29,151 nt of DNA from Bacteroidales bacterium (GTDB lineage Bacteria > Bacteroidota > Bacteroidia > Bacteroidales > Bacteroidaceae). The translations under genes were made by a program, and so were the position numbers. The first letter of the stretch is position 1. Each line of letters opens with the position of its first letter. The stretch is from the NCBI GenBank assembly GCA_004557185.1, contig SFEP01000026.1:1-29151 (forward strand), written 5' to 3'. The notes beneath the pieces were generated by a model. The model was not told the origin of the DNA. It made no database searches and saw nothing but the letters and a program-made list of their open reading frames with translations. Of this stretch, positions 6,808 through 14,849 are shown one piece after another.

Positions 6808-7539
6808 ATGAAAAAACTGCTCACCCTCTGCCTCTGCCTTTGTGCCGCGCTCAACCTTTCGGCACAGGAGAAAAAGGACAAACACCTCTTCAACCACCTC
6901 GGCGCCGGTGTAGGTGTTGGTACCTCGGGCGTCTCGGTCGATGTGGCCATGCCCTGCACCAAGTTCCTGCAAGTGCGTGCCGGTGTCGACATCATGCCCA
7001 ATATCTCGTTTGATGCCGACGTAGATTATTCATCTTCGCTGCCTCAGAATGGGCAACCAGATGAAATCACCCTGACGGGTAAGTTCAAGCGCGTGCAGGG
7101 ACACTTCATCCTCAATGTCTATCCCATTCCCAAGTGCAACTTCTTCATTGCCGCCGGTGCTTACTTCGGAGGTAACAAGCTGCTCAAAATTTCGGGCCAT
7201 AGCGAAGACCTGGCCGCGCTGCAAACGGATGACGCAAAGGTTATCATCGGCGACTACAACATCCCCGCCGACAAAGATGGTAACGTGTCAGGTGGCTTCA
7301 AGATAAAGGGTTTCCGTCCCTACCTGGGCTTAGGTTTTGGCCGCAGCGTGCCCAAGCGCCGCCTCAGCTTCGCCACCGAACTCGGCGTACAGTTTGAAGG
7401 CAAACCCCAACTCTACACGGATTACGGCGAACTCGAGCCCGAACTGCAGAACCCCGACGACGATACCTTCAAGAAGGTGACTGATGCCCTCCGCGTCTAC
7501 CCCATGCTCACCTTCCGTCTCAACTTCCGCGCATTCTGA
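6808..7539 (+). CDS. Outer-membrane beta-barrel protein (unknown specificity)
   Basis: This 243-aa protein has a signal peptide (MKKLLTLCLCLCAALNLSAQ, cleavage after about residue 20). The mature part alternates short amphipathic strands, for example GAGVGVGTSGVSVDVAMP, FKRVQGHFILNVYP, FFIAAGAYFGG and RPYLGLGFGRSV. It ends in YPMLTFRLNFRAF, with the aromatic C-terminal residue usual for proteins inserted by BAM. This is the layout of the small outer-membrane barrels with conserved 'RPYLGLGFG' strands found in many Bacteroidales, whose function is mostly unknown. An insert at ~130-160 (SGHSEDLAALQTDDAKVI) may be a surface loop. The neighbouring genes do not point to a function. Confidence 0.75.
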   Translation: MKKLLTLCLCLCAALNLSAQEKKDKHLFNHLGAGVGVGTSGVSVDVAMPCTKFLQVRAGVDIMPNISFDADVDYSSSLPQNGQPDEITLTGKFKRVQGHFILNVYPIPKCNFFIAAGAYFGGNKLLKISGHSEDLAALQTDDAKVIIGDYNIPADKDGNVSGGFKIKGFRPYLGLGFGRSVPKRRLSFATELGVQFEGKPQLYTDYGELEPELQNPDDDTFKKVTDALRVYPMLTFRLNFRAF

Positions 7540-7604
7540 TTGCCGTGGTGCCGCTGTTCAGCACAGGCAGGCGTCAGCAAGCACATTTCAGCATAACCCA
7601 TCAC

Positions 7605-7642
7605 AAGGGCACGCACCGCCATCACGGCCGAGGCGTGCCCTT
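7605..7642 (+). terminator. Stem-loop after the barrel gene, no U-tract
   Basis: AAGGGCACGC (7605-7614) pairs perfectly with GCGTGCCCTT (7633-7642), 65 bases after the stop. No T-run follows. Confidence 0.5.
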
Positions 7643-7725
7643 GCTGCATTTAGGTTGCAGCCCGTAAGCTGTGAGGAAAATAGGCATATAGCACGCAAAC
7701 AGAAGCCATTTAGGGAGACAAAAAC

Positions 7726-7783
7726 GCCGCACACCCCTTTTTCATCATTTTTAAGTGCATAAAGCCGCACACCTATACCTTTA
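7726..7783 (+). promoter_or_regulatory. Weak promoter candidate and 10-bp direct repeats ahead of the guanylyltransferase gene
   Basis: GCCGCACACC occurs at 7726-7735 and 7764-7773, 38 bases apart. TACCTTTA at 7776-7783 is a 7-of-8 match to TAnnTTTG. This could be a promoter with a repeated operator, but each element is short. No gene is recognisable elsewhere in 7540-7914. Confidence 0.25.
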
Positions 7784-7914
7784 TTTACTACATTAGCCGT
7801 GCGTAAAGGGTGCAGCACCCCATGCCCCACACCGCGTGCCGCGCACACAGCCTCCACCCTACGCCATGTTTTAAGCCGCCCACGCACCGCGGCATCACAC
7901 CAAACAACCACGTC

Positions 7915-8994
7915 ATGGCACACCACACGCATCACTACTGCATCATTCTGGCCGGCGGCGCAGGGCGCCGCCTCTGGCCCACAAGCACCGAGACACTGCC
8001 CAAGCAGTTCATCGACTTCTTTGGCTGCGGGCGCACCTTGCTGCAGCAAACCTACGACCGCTTCGTAAAGATTGTGCCCCGCGAGCATATCATCGTCTCC
8101 ACCTTTGCCGACTACGTACCCCTCGTAGAGCAGCAACTCCCCGACCTTCCGCAGGCTAACATCCTGCCCGAGCCCGTGCAGCTCAACACCGCACCCGCCG
8201 TGGTGTGGGCCACCTGGCACGTCTTCATGAAGGACCGCGAGGGCATCGTCGTCGTTTCGCCAGCCGACCAGCTCATACAGAACGAAGAAAAGTTCCAGGC
8301 ACACATACTCCGCGGCATGGACTACGCCGCCTCGCACGAGGAATTCTTGGCCATGGGCGTGCGCCCCACCATGCCCAACACCTCCTACGGCTACATACAA
8401 ATGGGCGAGGAGGCAGGCCAGCAGGGCACCTACCGCGTGCAGTCGTTCAGCGAGAAGCCCGAGGCCGACTACGCCAGCATGTTCATGCAGAGCGGCGAGT
8501 TCCTCTGGAACACGGGCATCTTCATCTGGTCAGCCATGACCATGGGCCTCATGCTCATGCACCTCGACGGCGACCCCTACGCCGCCGCGCGCACCATAAG
8601 TGAGCACGACCTCTCGGCCAGCGAAGAGGCCACCTACGTCAAGAACTACTTCCCCTCCGAACTGCCACGCTCCATGGACCTCCTCATTCTCGAGAAATGC
8701 CACAACGTGGCCGTGCTGGAGTGCGACTTCGGCTGGGCCGACATAGGCTGCTGGGGCGGCCTGCGCGACAACCTGCCGCACGATGCCGACGGCAACGCCA
8801 TCACAGGCCGCGGCAAGGTGCTGCTCAACGCCTCGCAGAACAACCTCATCAGTCTGCCCGAGGGCTACACTGCCATTGTCAACGGCCTCGACCGCTACGT
8901 AGTGGCCCTCAACGGCAAAACCCTCCTCATCTCGCCCCACCACGACGCCGAGGCCCTGCGTCGCCTCATCAACGAGGCCATGGTCAACCTCTGA
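7915..8994 (+). CDS. manC: Mannose-1-phosphate guanylyltransferase
   Basis: This 359-aa enzyme makes GDP-mannose from GTP and mannose 1-phosphate, the precursor of GDP-fucose and mannosylated surface glycans. The nucleotide-binding loop LAGGAGRRLWP is at residues 12-22, followed by PKQF. Later motifs are SPADQLI (usually SPSDH), NTSYGYIQMG, FSEKPEADYA, GEFLWNTGIF and FGWADIGCWG. All are in family order, and length is normal for the single-domain form without the isomerase domain. I chose ATG 7915 (MAHHTHHYC) because it lies just ahead of the first beta strand. Upstream in-frame Met codons would add a stretch with no family resemblance. The next gene is convergent. Confidence 0.9.
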   Translation: MAHHTHHYCIILAGGAGRRLWPTSTETLPKQFIDFFGCGRTLLQQTYDRFVKIVPREHIIVSTFADYVPLVEQQLPDLPQANILPEPVQLNTAPAVVWATWHVFMKDREGIVVVSPADQLIQNEEKFQAHILRGMDYAASHEEFLAMGVRPTMPNTSYGYIQMGEEAGQQGTYRVQSFSEKPEADYASMFMQSGEFLWNTGIFIWSAMTMGLMLMHLDGDPYAAARTISEHDLSASEEATYVKNYFPSELPRSMDLLILEKCHNVAVLECDFGWADIGCWGGLRDNLPHDADGNAITGRGKVLLNASQNNLISLPEGYTAIVNGLDRYVVALNGKTLLISPHHDAEALRRLINEAMVNL

Positions 8995-9071
8995 CGCTCG
9001 TTCACCCACCCCCGCCCTTTCCTCACCATGCCACCTGTTCCCGGCAGGGCGCAGGAGGAGCACAACGGGAA

Positions 9072-9267
9072 GCCGTGGGAAAAACTTACCCCGCCGTGGA
9101 AGAAACCTACCCCGCCGTGGTAAGTTTTTCCCACGGCATCCTTTTTTTATCGGCCCGCGCCCCGCTTTCACGGCCCACCGCCCCGTCGAAAATAGATGCT
9201 ACGTAAAAAAGTTTACGTACGACGTGATTTTTTTTACGTACGACGTGATATTTTTTACGTAGCATCT
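9072..9267 (+). repeat. Composite 21-bp-unit repeat, copy 2
   Basis: Two direct 21-bp units beginning GCCGTGG and ending TACCCC lie at 9072-9092 and 9093-9113. A third, inverted unit closes the array as a hairpin (GCCGTGG 9114-9120 with CCACGGC 9131-9137). A GC-rich spacer containing two CGGCCC-type 21-bp units follows, then the 74-bp module at 9194-9267, with the same perfect 17-bp inverted ends as copy 1 and two 21-bp ACGTACGACGTGA units (9215-9235, 9236-9256). It lies between the convergent manC and tyrS genes. Confidence 0.92.
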
Positions 9268-9313
9268 CGTCCTACCTTACTGCGTTCACAGCCATGCGGA
9301 GGGGCATGGCAAA

Positions 9314-9357
9314 GAGAACCCACGCGGCAGAAGGGGTGTTCTGCGGCGTGGGTTCTC
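9314..9357 (-). terminator. Long stem-loop downstream of tyrS
   Basis: GAGAACCCACGC (9314-9325) pairs perfectly with GCGTGGGTTCTC (9346-9357). GCAGAA (9327-9332) then pairs with TTCTGC (9339-9344) after one G-G mismatch, closing a 6-base loop. It is 34 bases past the tyrS stop. There is no real T-run; the minus strand continues TTTGCC. A smaller hairpin (GCCATGC/GCATGGC) lies just beyond it. Confidence 0.6.
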
Positions 9358-9391
9358 CTTGCTTAGTGGTGATGTGGGGGCCGGGCGGGGC

Positions 9392-10687
9392 TTACTTCAC
9401 GGTGATGAGGTAGTAGTTCTTTTTGCCTCGCTGCACGAGCAGGTATTTGCCGTCGATGAGGTCGTCGGGCTGCAGCACTTGGTCGAAGGCTTGGAGCTTT
9501 TCCTTGTTGATGCTCACGCCGCCTCCCTGTGTGAGTTTGCGCATCTCGCCCTTCGAGGCGAAGCACTGGGTGACTTCGGCCAGCACGTCGACGGCTTTGG
9601 CGCCGACCACCTGGTCGCGGGTGGCCTCGAAGTGGGGCACGCCCTCGAACACGGCCAGCAGGGTGTCTTCATCGAGCTTGAGGAGGCTCTCCTTCGTGGC
9701 CTTGCCGAAGAGTATCTGGGTGGCTTCGAGTGCCATTTCGTAGTCGGCGCGGCTGTGCACCATGCAGGTCACTTCTTCGCCGAGTCGCTTCTGCAGCGTG
9801 CGGCGTCCGGGGTCGGCGCGGTGCTCGGCTATGAGGGCGTCGATTTCCTCGTGGCTGAGGCTGGTGAAGATTTTGATGTAGCGCTCGGCCTCTTCATCGC
9901 CTACGTTGAGCCAGAACTGGTAGAACTTGTAGGGGGTGGTGTAGCGTCGGTCGAGCCATACGTTGCCCTGCTCTGTTTTGCCGAACTTGCGTCCGTCGGC
10001 TTTGGTGATGAGGGGGCAGGTGAGGGCGTAGGCTTCGGCCTCTGCGCCGAGTTTGCGGCGTATGAGTTCGGTGCCTGTGGTGATGTTGCCCCACTGGTCG
10101 GAACCGCCCATTTGGAGCTGGCAGTGCTTGGTTTCGTAGAGGTGCAGGAAGTCGTATCCCTGGAGGAGCTGGTAGGTGAACTCGGTGAAGCTGAGTCCGT
10201 CGCGGGCTTCGCCGTTGAGACGCTTTTTCACGCTGTCCTTAGCCATCATGTAGTTGACGGTGATGTGCTTGCCGATTTCGCGTGCGAAGTCGAGGAAGGT
10301 GAAATTCTTCATCCAGTCGTAGTTGTTGACGAGTTCGGCGGCGTTAGGGGCGTCGCTCTCGAAGTCGAGGAAGTGTGCGAGTTGCTTTTTGATGCAGGCC
10401 ACGTTGTGGCGCAGCACTTCTTCGGTGAGTAGGTTGCGCTCGGCGCTTTTGCCTGAGGGGTCGCCTATCATGCCTGTGGCGCCGCCTACGAGTGCGAGTG
10501 GCTTGTGGCCTGCCCGCTGGAAGTGGCGGAGCATCATGACGGAGCAGAGGTGGCCGATGTGCAGGGAGTCGGCTGTGGGGTCGATGCCCACGTAGGCCGT
10601 GGTCATGCCTTTTTCGAGGAGTTCCTCGGTGCCGGGCATCATCTGGTGCAGCATGCCGCGCCATTTGAGTTCTTCTACGAAATTCAT
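9392..10687 (-). CDS. tyrS: Tyrosyl-tRNA synthetase
   Basis: This 431-aa class I synthetase charges tRNA-Tyr. The HIGH motif is HIGH at residues 43-46, after AYVGIDPTADSL. The tyrosine pocket segment LLQGYDFLHL and the QMGGSDQWGN segment are present. The KMSKS-equivalent loop is KFGKT at 234-238, the form seen in the bacterial TyrRS subfamily. A C-terminal S4-like RNA-binding domain occupies about 365-431 (GGGVSINKEK and DGKYLLVQRGKKNYYLI). Length is standard. A -7 box lies 48 bases upstream, and there is no T-box. It is the last gene of a minus-strand run and ends at a convergent gap holding the second composite repeat. Confidence 0.97.
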   Translation of the reverse strand: MNFVEELKWRGMLHQMMPGTEELLEKGMTTAYVGIDPTADSLHIGHLCSVMMLRHFQRAGHKPLALVGGATGMIGDPSGKSAERNLLTEEVLRHNVACIKKQLAHFLDFESDAPNAAELVNNYDWMKNFTFLDFAREIGKHITVNYMMAKDSVKKRLNGEARDGLSFTEFTYQLLQGYDFLHLYETKHCQLQMGGSDQWGNITTGTELIRRKLGAEAEAYALTCPLITKADGRKFGKTEQGNVWLDRRYTTPYKFYQFWLNVGDEEAERYIKIFTSLSHEEIDALIAEHRADPGRRTLQKRLGEEVTCMVHSRADYEMALEATQILFGKATKESLLKLDEDTLLAVFEGVPHFEATRDQVVGAKAVDVLAEVTQCFASKGEMRKLTQGGGVSINKEKLQAFDQVLQPDDLIDGKYLLVQRGKKNYYLITVK

Positions 10688-10734
10688 AGCTGTGATGGTG
10701 TATTGATGTGTTTGTTTTTTGCTTGTGTGTGATG

Positions 10735-10742
10735 CAAAGGTA
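10735..10742 (-). promoter_or_regulatory. -7 box of tyrS
   Basis: CAAAGGTA on the plus strand reads TACCTTTG on the minus strand, an exact TAnnTTTG match 48 bases upstream of the tyrS start. A -33 box is not obvious. Confidence 0.5.
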
Positions 10743-10778
10743 AGCGTTTTTCTGCGAGAAATGGCCCAGGTGCGGGCT

Positions 10779-11339
10779 TCAAATGCTTTTGGCGGGGTCT
10801 TCGTCGGTTTCTTCGTGGCGCATGTGGGGTGGGGTGGCGTGCCATGCCTCGGCGCGTCGCTGGGGTCCGAAGCTCAGGTGTAGGCCTGCGGCGGTGAGCT
10901 GACGGGCGAGGGGAGCGCCGCCGCGAAAGCCGTGCACGGTCCAGGTGGTGTGGGGGGCGAGGTGTTTGTGCAGGTGCAGAATGATGTCGAAGCGGCGCAC
11001 TACGTGGAGCGTGACGGGGAGCCCGAATTGGTTGGCGAGCAGCAACTGGCTGTGCAGCAACTGCTGCTGCTCGTCGAGGCTGGCGCCGCGCAGGGGGTCG
11101 ATGCCGCACTCGCCCACGGCTACCACTTGCGGCAGGGCGAGGAGCTGGGGCAGCTGGCTGAGCATGAGGCCGGCTGTGGAGCTGGCGGTCCACCAGGGGT
11201 GTATGCCGGCCGAGTAGAGGCAGCCGGGGCGGAGCTCGATGCTGTGGGGACGGAGGAGCCACTCGCGCGGCATGCTGATGATGGCGGCGCCGGCGGGGGC
11301 ATCGAGGCGGTGGGTGTGGAAGTCGAAGGGGGGCGTCAT
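10779..11339 (-). CDS. TatD family metal-dependent hydrolase, short C terminus
   Basis: This 186-aa protein belongs to the TatD amidohydrolase-like family of metal-dependent DNases. Metal ligands expected from the family are visible: the FHTHR motif (His8, His10), Glu77 in VGECGID, His112 in LHVV, His136 in VHGF and Asp179 in ETDED. GIHPWW at 46-50 is also conserved. Bacteroidetes members of this small subtype usually continue ~20 residues past the ETD motif with an 'I..VYRRAA' helix. Here the protein stops seven residues after Asp179, so it may be slightly truncated. It lies 14 bases downstream of yidD, almost certainly in the same operon. Confidence 0.8.
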   Translation of the reverse strand: MTPPFDFHTHRLDAPAGAAIISMPREWLLRPHSIELRPGCLYSAGIHPWWTASSTAGLMLSQLPQLLALPQVVAVGECGIDPLRGASLDEQQQLLHSQLLLANQFGLPVTLHVVRRFDIILHLHKHLAPHTTWTVHGFRGGAPLARQLTAAGLHLSFGPQRRAEAWHATPPHMRHEETDEDPAKSI

Positions 11340-11353
11340 GCTGGGCGGGGGTG

Positions 11354-11575
11354 TCAGGGCACGGGGTCGTAGCCGCTACCGCCCCAGGGATGGCAGCGCA
11401 GCAGGCGGCGCAGGGCGAGCCAGAGACCCTTGAGCGGGCCGTGCTTTTGCAGCGCTTCGATGGCGTACTGCGAGCAGGTGGGGGTGAAGCGGCACGCGGG
11501 GGGTGTGAGGGGCGACACATACTGCCGGTAGAAGCGTATGGGGGCTATGAGCAGACGTGTGAGGAGGTTCTTCAT
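11354..11575 (-). CDS. yidD: Membrane protein insertion efficiency factor YidD
   Basis: This 73-aa protein is of normal YidD length. It has the family signature FYRQYVSPLTPPACRFTPTC followed by SQYAIEALQKHG and ends in CHPWGGSGYDPVP. YidD is a small inner-face membrane protein that helps the YidC insertase. Its ATG (11573-11575) overlaps the rnpA stop codon as ATGA, which suggests translational coupling. The order rnpA-yidD is conserved across most bacteria; in Bacteroidetes the pair usually sits apart from oriC, as it seems to here. Confidence 0.95.
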   Translation of the reverse strand: MKNLLTRLLIAPIRFYRQYVSPLTPPACRFTPTCSQYAIEALQKHGPLKGLWLALRRLLRCHPWGGSGYDPVP

Positions 11576-12015
11576 GCTTCGGGCTGCGGGGTGTGTACGG
11601 AGGGCTCGGGGGTGAGGGTGTGGAGCTTTTCGGCTACGTGGTGCAGCAGGCGGCTCACCACGGGGTGCAGCGCGGCGGAGGCTACGGGGGCGGGCCGCAA
11701 CCACACGAAGGCGAGGTGCAGCTGGTGGCCGGCGGGCACGTGGGGCACAAGGTGGTGCTTGTGCAGGCGGTAGGCTTCGCGCAGCTGGCGCTTGGCTCGG
11801 TTGCGGTCGACGGCGTGGCGCAGGCGGCGCTTGCTCACGCTGAGCAGCACCTTGACGGCGGGCTGGCTCTCGGCGCACGGCACCAGGCGGAAGGTGGCGC
11901 GAAGGGGGAAGATGGTGGTGGACTTGCTGCCGGCCGAGAAGAGTTGCTCAATGTCGTTGCGCAGACACAGGTGCTCGGCCTTGGGGAATGCATAGGGTTT
12001 CACGGCGGTGGTCAT
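11572..12015 (-). CDS. rnpA: Ribonuclease P protein component
   Basis: This 147-aa basic protein binds the RNase P RNA and helps it process tRNA 5' ends. The family's RNA-binding motif is present as KRRLRHAVDRNRAKRQLREA, preceded by KVLLSVS. The N-terminal LCLRNDIEQLFSAG corresponds to the usual 'L.....F..vf..G' start. The C-terminal ~25 residues (HTLTPEPSVHTPQPEA) are a Pro/His-rich extension outside the conserved fold. I chose ATG 12015 (MTTAVKPYAFPKAE), because the longer in-frame version adds Pro/Thr-rich sequence that is not part of the family. The stop overlaps yidD by four bases. Confidence 0.93.
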   Translation of the reverse strand: MTTAVKPYAFPKAEHLCLRNDIEQLFSAGSKSTTIFPLRATFRLVPCAESQPAVKVLLSVSKRRLRHAVDRNRAKRQLREAYRLHKHHLVPHVPAGHQLHLAFVWLRPAPVASAALHPVVSRLLHHVAEKLHTLTPEPSVHTPQPEA

Positions 12016-12110
12016 GTGGCGTGGGGGCGGAGGTGGCTCTGACACGGGTGGGGAGCGGCTCTGCTTGTGAGGGATGGTGGTGGCTGTGGGCTGTGGGCTG
12101 GCCGAAACGG

Positions 12111-12161
12111 CACACAGGGTGGCAGGTGGCCCTGGAGAGGCTTCACCCGCCACCCTGTGTG
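12111..12161 (-). terminator. Very long stem-loop between hemD and rnpA, no U-tract
   Basis: CACACAGGGTGGC (12111-12123) pairs perfectly with 12149-12161. A further GGTG/CACC pair after a one-base bulge on each side makes about 17 pairs. It lies 42 bases past the hemD stop. No T-run follows in either direction. It probably marks the hemD mRNA 3' end. Confidence 0.6.
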
Positions 12162-12202
12162 CGGCTTGTGGGGAGGTGTAAGGGGGCTGCCTGTTGTTGG
12201 CG

Positions 12203-12946
12203 TCAGCCCTGCTCGCGCGACAGGTAGAGGTCGATGGCTGCCGGCATGGAGCGTGCCTCCACGGTGGGTGCGCTGAGGTCGCAGCGCAGTCCGGCTTCCT
12301 CGGCGGCCTTCTGTGTGGCCGGCCCGAAGCAGGCGAGCTTGGTGTCGCCTTGCTCGAAGTCGGGGCATCCGCTTTGCAGCGATTCGACGCCGGCGGGGGT
12401 GAAGACGACCAGCATGTCGTAGGTGGAGGGGTTGTGGCTCTCGAGCTCGTTGCTCACGGTGCGATACATCACGCACTCGGTGTGTTTGAGTTTCTTGGCT
12501 TCCATGAGCAGGTGGGCTTCATCGCTGTGCACATCGCTCTGTGGCACGAGGTAGGTTTCGCCCTTGTGCTTGGCCATGACGGCTACGAGGTCGGCCCATT
12601 TGCCTGTGGTGCCGTAGAACACTTTGCGCTTGCGATACTGCACGTATTTCTGTATGTAGTGTGCGATGGCCTCGCTGAGGGCGAAGTATTTCATGTCCTC
12701 GGGAATGGCTACGCGCATTTCTTTGCAAAGGGTGAAGAAGAAGTCGATGGCGTGCCGTGAATTGAACACCACGGCGGTGTGGTCGAGCACTTGCACACGT
12801 TGCTGACGGAACTCTCGGGCGCAGAGCCCTTCTATTTTGATGAAGGGATGAAAATCAATCTGTACGTGATACTTTTCAGCAATGTCGAAGTAGGGAGATT
12901 TGTCGGACGAGGGTTTAGGCTGCGAAACGAGAATCTTCTTAATCAT
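12203..12946 (-). CDS. hemD: Uroporphyrinogen-III synthase family protein
   Basis: This 247-aa protein has the two-lobed layout of HemD, which cyclises hydroxymethylbilane to uroporphyrinogen III in haem and corrin synthesis. The start MIKKILVSQPKPSSDKSPYF and the segment DHTAVVFNSRHAIDFFF match the Bacteroidetes version. The second lobe includes YDMLVVFTPAGVESLQS and LACFGPATQKAAEEAGL, the usual 'FTSPSGV' and 'IG.tTa.al...G' elements. HemD sequences are generally poorly conserved, so the call relies on these motifs and on the DUF4271-hemD-rnpA-yidD neighbourhood common in Bacteroidales. The upstream DUF4271 gene ends 141 bases away. Confidence 0.85.
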   Translation of the reverse strand: MIKKILVSQPKPSSDKSPYFDIAEKYHVQIDFHPFIKIEGLCAREFRQQRVQVLDHTAVVFNSRHAIDFFFTLCKEMRVAIPEDMKYFALSEAIAHYIQKYVQYRKRKVFYGTTGKWADLVAVMAKHKGETYLVPQSDVHSDEAHLLMEAKKLKHTECVMYRTVSNELESHNPSTYDMLVVFTPAGVESLQSGCPDFEQGDTKLACFGPATQKAAEEAGLRCDLSAPTVEARSMPAAIDLYLSREQG

Positions 12947-13087
12947 GTCTTTGTGTTAATGTGCAAGCAATGGCCACGGGGGCGCATTCACAGTTCAACG
13001 GGCCGCATGACGATAAGGCGGCCTTGGGCGGGAGCCCCCACGGGCGGGGACTGCATCAAGGGTGGTGTGGGGAGGGCCTGCAGGGCC

Positions 13088-14095
13088 TTACAAGGTGAGC
13101 AGGAGGCGGTGCGTGTGCATCACTACTTGCCCAAAAGCGAGCAAGGGCGTGATTTCGAGCGTGCAAAAGTACAAAATTAAATGCACCCAGCCCAACTTGT
13201 ATGTAAAAAATATGCTGTAGCACTTGTAGAGCAGCAGGCACTTTTGCACGGCCAGCAGGCACAGTGTGGTGTTGAGCAGATGGTGGAAGGAGAGGTCGAA
13301 GTAGACGATGAGCAGCGCCACGGGGAGGAAGCCGAGGCCCAGCGCGAGGATGCAGAGGAGGTAGGAGGCTGTCCAGCGCTCGCGGCTCTCGCGGGAGAAG
13401 AAGATGCTGTTGACAAAGGCGTAGAGTGCCAATTTCAACAAATAATAGCCCAGACAGAGCGCTGTGTAGGTGAGCAGAAGCTGGTAGGGCGACACGACTT
13501 CGCACACGGCGCTGAAGTTGTTCTGCGTGTAGTCGAAGAGCAGGATGCTGAGCACGAAGCACGTTTGCAGCACAAGGAAGGCTTGGCCGCGCAGCTCGGT
13601 GTCGGTGCGCTCGGCAAACCAGTTGTGGCGCGGACGGGCATGGAAAAAGTCGCTCACGCTGCCCTGCAGGTATTTGCGCGACAAAGAGATGATCCACACC
13701 ACCAAGAAAAAACTGACCATGAGCAGGATGGTGACTACATTGTCGTTTCGGAAACGGTAGGGCAGGATTTCACCCTCAATGCCCGTGAGCTGCAGGGTGG
13801 TGGGCTGTGCTTCACGACCTGACACGGCTGAGAGCTGACGGGCGAGCTGGCAGGGCTGGGCCAGAAAGGCGGAGGGCACGGCGGTGTCGGACGCTGCAGC
13901 ATAGGGCCAGGCGTGCAGCGGCTCGGCAGCGGGCAGGGGCTTGAGTTGGCGCGGGTCGGGCGGCACGGTGTCGGCCTCAAGGCGGGGCACGCGGCGAAGG
14001 GCATGCGCCGAGTCGGCCACCGCGGCACTGAGGGGGGCGGCGGGGGTGTGCTGGGCCGTGGTGTCGGCCTGCTGGGGTAGGGGTGACTGGTGCAT
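13088..14095 (-). CDS. DUF4271 integral membrane protein
   Basis: This 335-aa protein has a Pro/Ala-rich N-terminal ~130 residues that look disordered. A membrane part with about six hydrophobic helices follows, including VVTILLMVSFFLVVWIISLS, a segment around FLVLQTCFVLSILLFDY, and YLLCILALGLGFLPVALLIV. Lengths and the position next to hemD fit DUF4271, a Bacteroidetes-specific family of unknown role. I chose ATG 14095 (MHQSPLPQQAD). A longer in-frame start would overlap the upstream LOG gene's stop and adds no conserved sequence. Its stop lies near a G-rich stretch with short hairpins (13020-13087) that may end transcription. Confidence 0.8.
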   Translation of the reverse strand: MHQSPLPQQADTTAQHTPAAPLSAAVADSAHALRRVPRLEADTVPPDPRQLKPLPAAEPLHAWPYAAASDTAVPSAFLAQPCQLARQLSAVSGREAQPTTLQLTGIEGEILPYRFRNDNVVTILLMVSFFLVVWIISLSRKYLQGSVSDFFHARPRHNWFAERTDTELRGQAFLVLQTCFVLSILLFDYTQNNFSAVCEVVSPYQLLLTYTALCLGYYLLKLALYAFVNSIFFSRESRERWTASYLLCILALGLGFLPVALLIVYFDLSFHHLLNTTLCLLAVQKCLLLYKCYSIFFTYKLGWVHLILYFCTLEITPLLAFGQVVMHTHRLLLTL

Positions 14096-14138
14096 GACCT
14101 TGGTTGTCCTATTTATATATAAGGAAGAAGAGGGTGGC

Positions 14139-14714
14139 TCAGAGGGCGGCGAACTTGCGCACCGAGGCATCCCACAAGGGTGTTTCGGCACAGAGTCGCA
14201 GGGCCTCGGCGGCGGTGCGGGCGGTGCGCCATATCTGCCAATGTTCGGGACGCATGAAACGCTCGTCGACGGCGCGCTGCAATTGCTGCAGCAGGGGGTT
14301 GAAGTAGCCGTCGGCGTTGAGCACGACGATGGGTTTGAGGTAAATGCCGAGCTGCTTCCAGGTAATGACTTCGAGCAACTCTTCGAGCGTGCCGACGCCG
14401 CCGGGCAGGGCTATGCAGGCATCGCTCATCGAGGCCATGCGCTCCTTGCGGCTGTGCATGTCGGGGGTGACGCAAAGCTCCGTCATGCCCTTGTGCTGCC
14501 AGTTTTGCTCGACCATGAACTGCGGAATGACGCCCACGGCGCGGCCTCCCGCAGCGAGGCAGGCGTCGGTGCAGGCTCCCATCAGGCCGGTGCGGCCGGC
14601 ACCGTTGACCAGCGTGTGGCCTTCGGTGGCCAGCAGGCGGCCTAAGGCGGCGGCTTCACGTACGTAAGGCTCAGGAATTTGACCGCTCGAGGCGGCGTAG
14701 ACGGTGATGTGCAT
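14139..14714 (-). CDS. LOG family protein (nucleotide 5'-monophosphate phosphoribohydrolase-like)
   Basis: This 191-aa protein matches the LOG/TIGR00730 family. Plant and some bacterial members release cytokinin bases from their ribotides; bacterial homologues more generally cleave nucleoside monophosphates. The nucleotide-binding GAGRTGLMG is at residues 38-46 and the catalytic signature PGGVGTLEE at 104-112, where Gly and Glu are conserved. DMHSRKERMASMSDACIALPG connects them in the usual way. ATG 14714 (MHITVYAASSG) fits the family start. metK lies upstream on the same strand beyond a GC-rich stem-loop. Substrate cannot be told from the sequence. Confidence 0.9.
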   Translation of the reverse strand: MHITVYAASSGQIPEPYVREAAALGRLLATEGHTLVNGAGRTGLMGACTDACLAAGGRAVGVIPQFMVEQNWQHKGMTELCVTPDMHSRKERMASMSDACIALPGGVGTLEELLEVITWKQLGIYLKPIVVLNADGYFNPLLQQLQRAVDERFMRPEHWQIWRTARTAAEALRLCAETPLWDASVRKFAAL

Positions 14715-14788
14715 GGTGTGTAAGGGCTTTGAGTGCACGGCTACGGCGGGAGGCCGAGGCTGATGGGGCGCCGTGCAGAAAGCAGCCT

Positions 14789-14836
14789 CCTGCCCCGCCG
14801 TGCGGCCACCGCGTGAGGCGGGGCGGGCGGGGCAGG
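14789..14836 (-). terminator. GC-rich stem-loop downstream of metK
   Basis: CCTGCCCCGCC (14789-14799) pairs perfectly with GGCGGGGCAGG (14826-14836). It begins 13 bases past the metK stop. No T-run follows. Confidence 0.5.
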
Positions 14837-14849
14837 AGCTGGCTGAGAC

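Noticed and set aside
9194..9267. Palindrome-ended module considered as an insertion sequence
   Set aside because: It has no transposase and I see no target-site duplication; it is described as a repeat, with a non-autonomous mobile element left open.
10688..10745. T-box leader ahead of tyrS (and ahead of hisS)
   Set aside because: The tyrS leader is under 60 bases, and neither region contains a T-box (TGG-containing) consensus or antiterminator pair.
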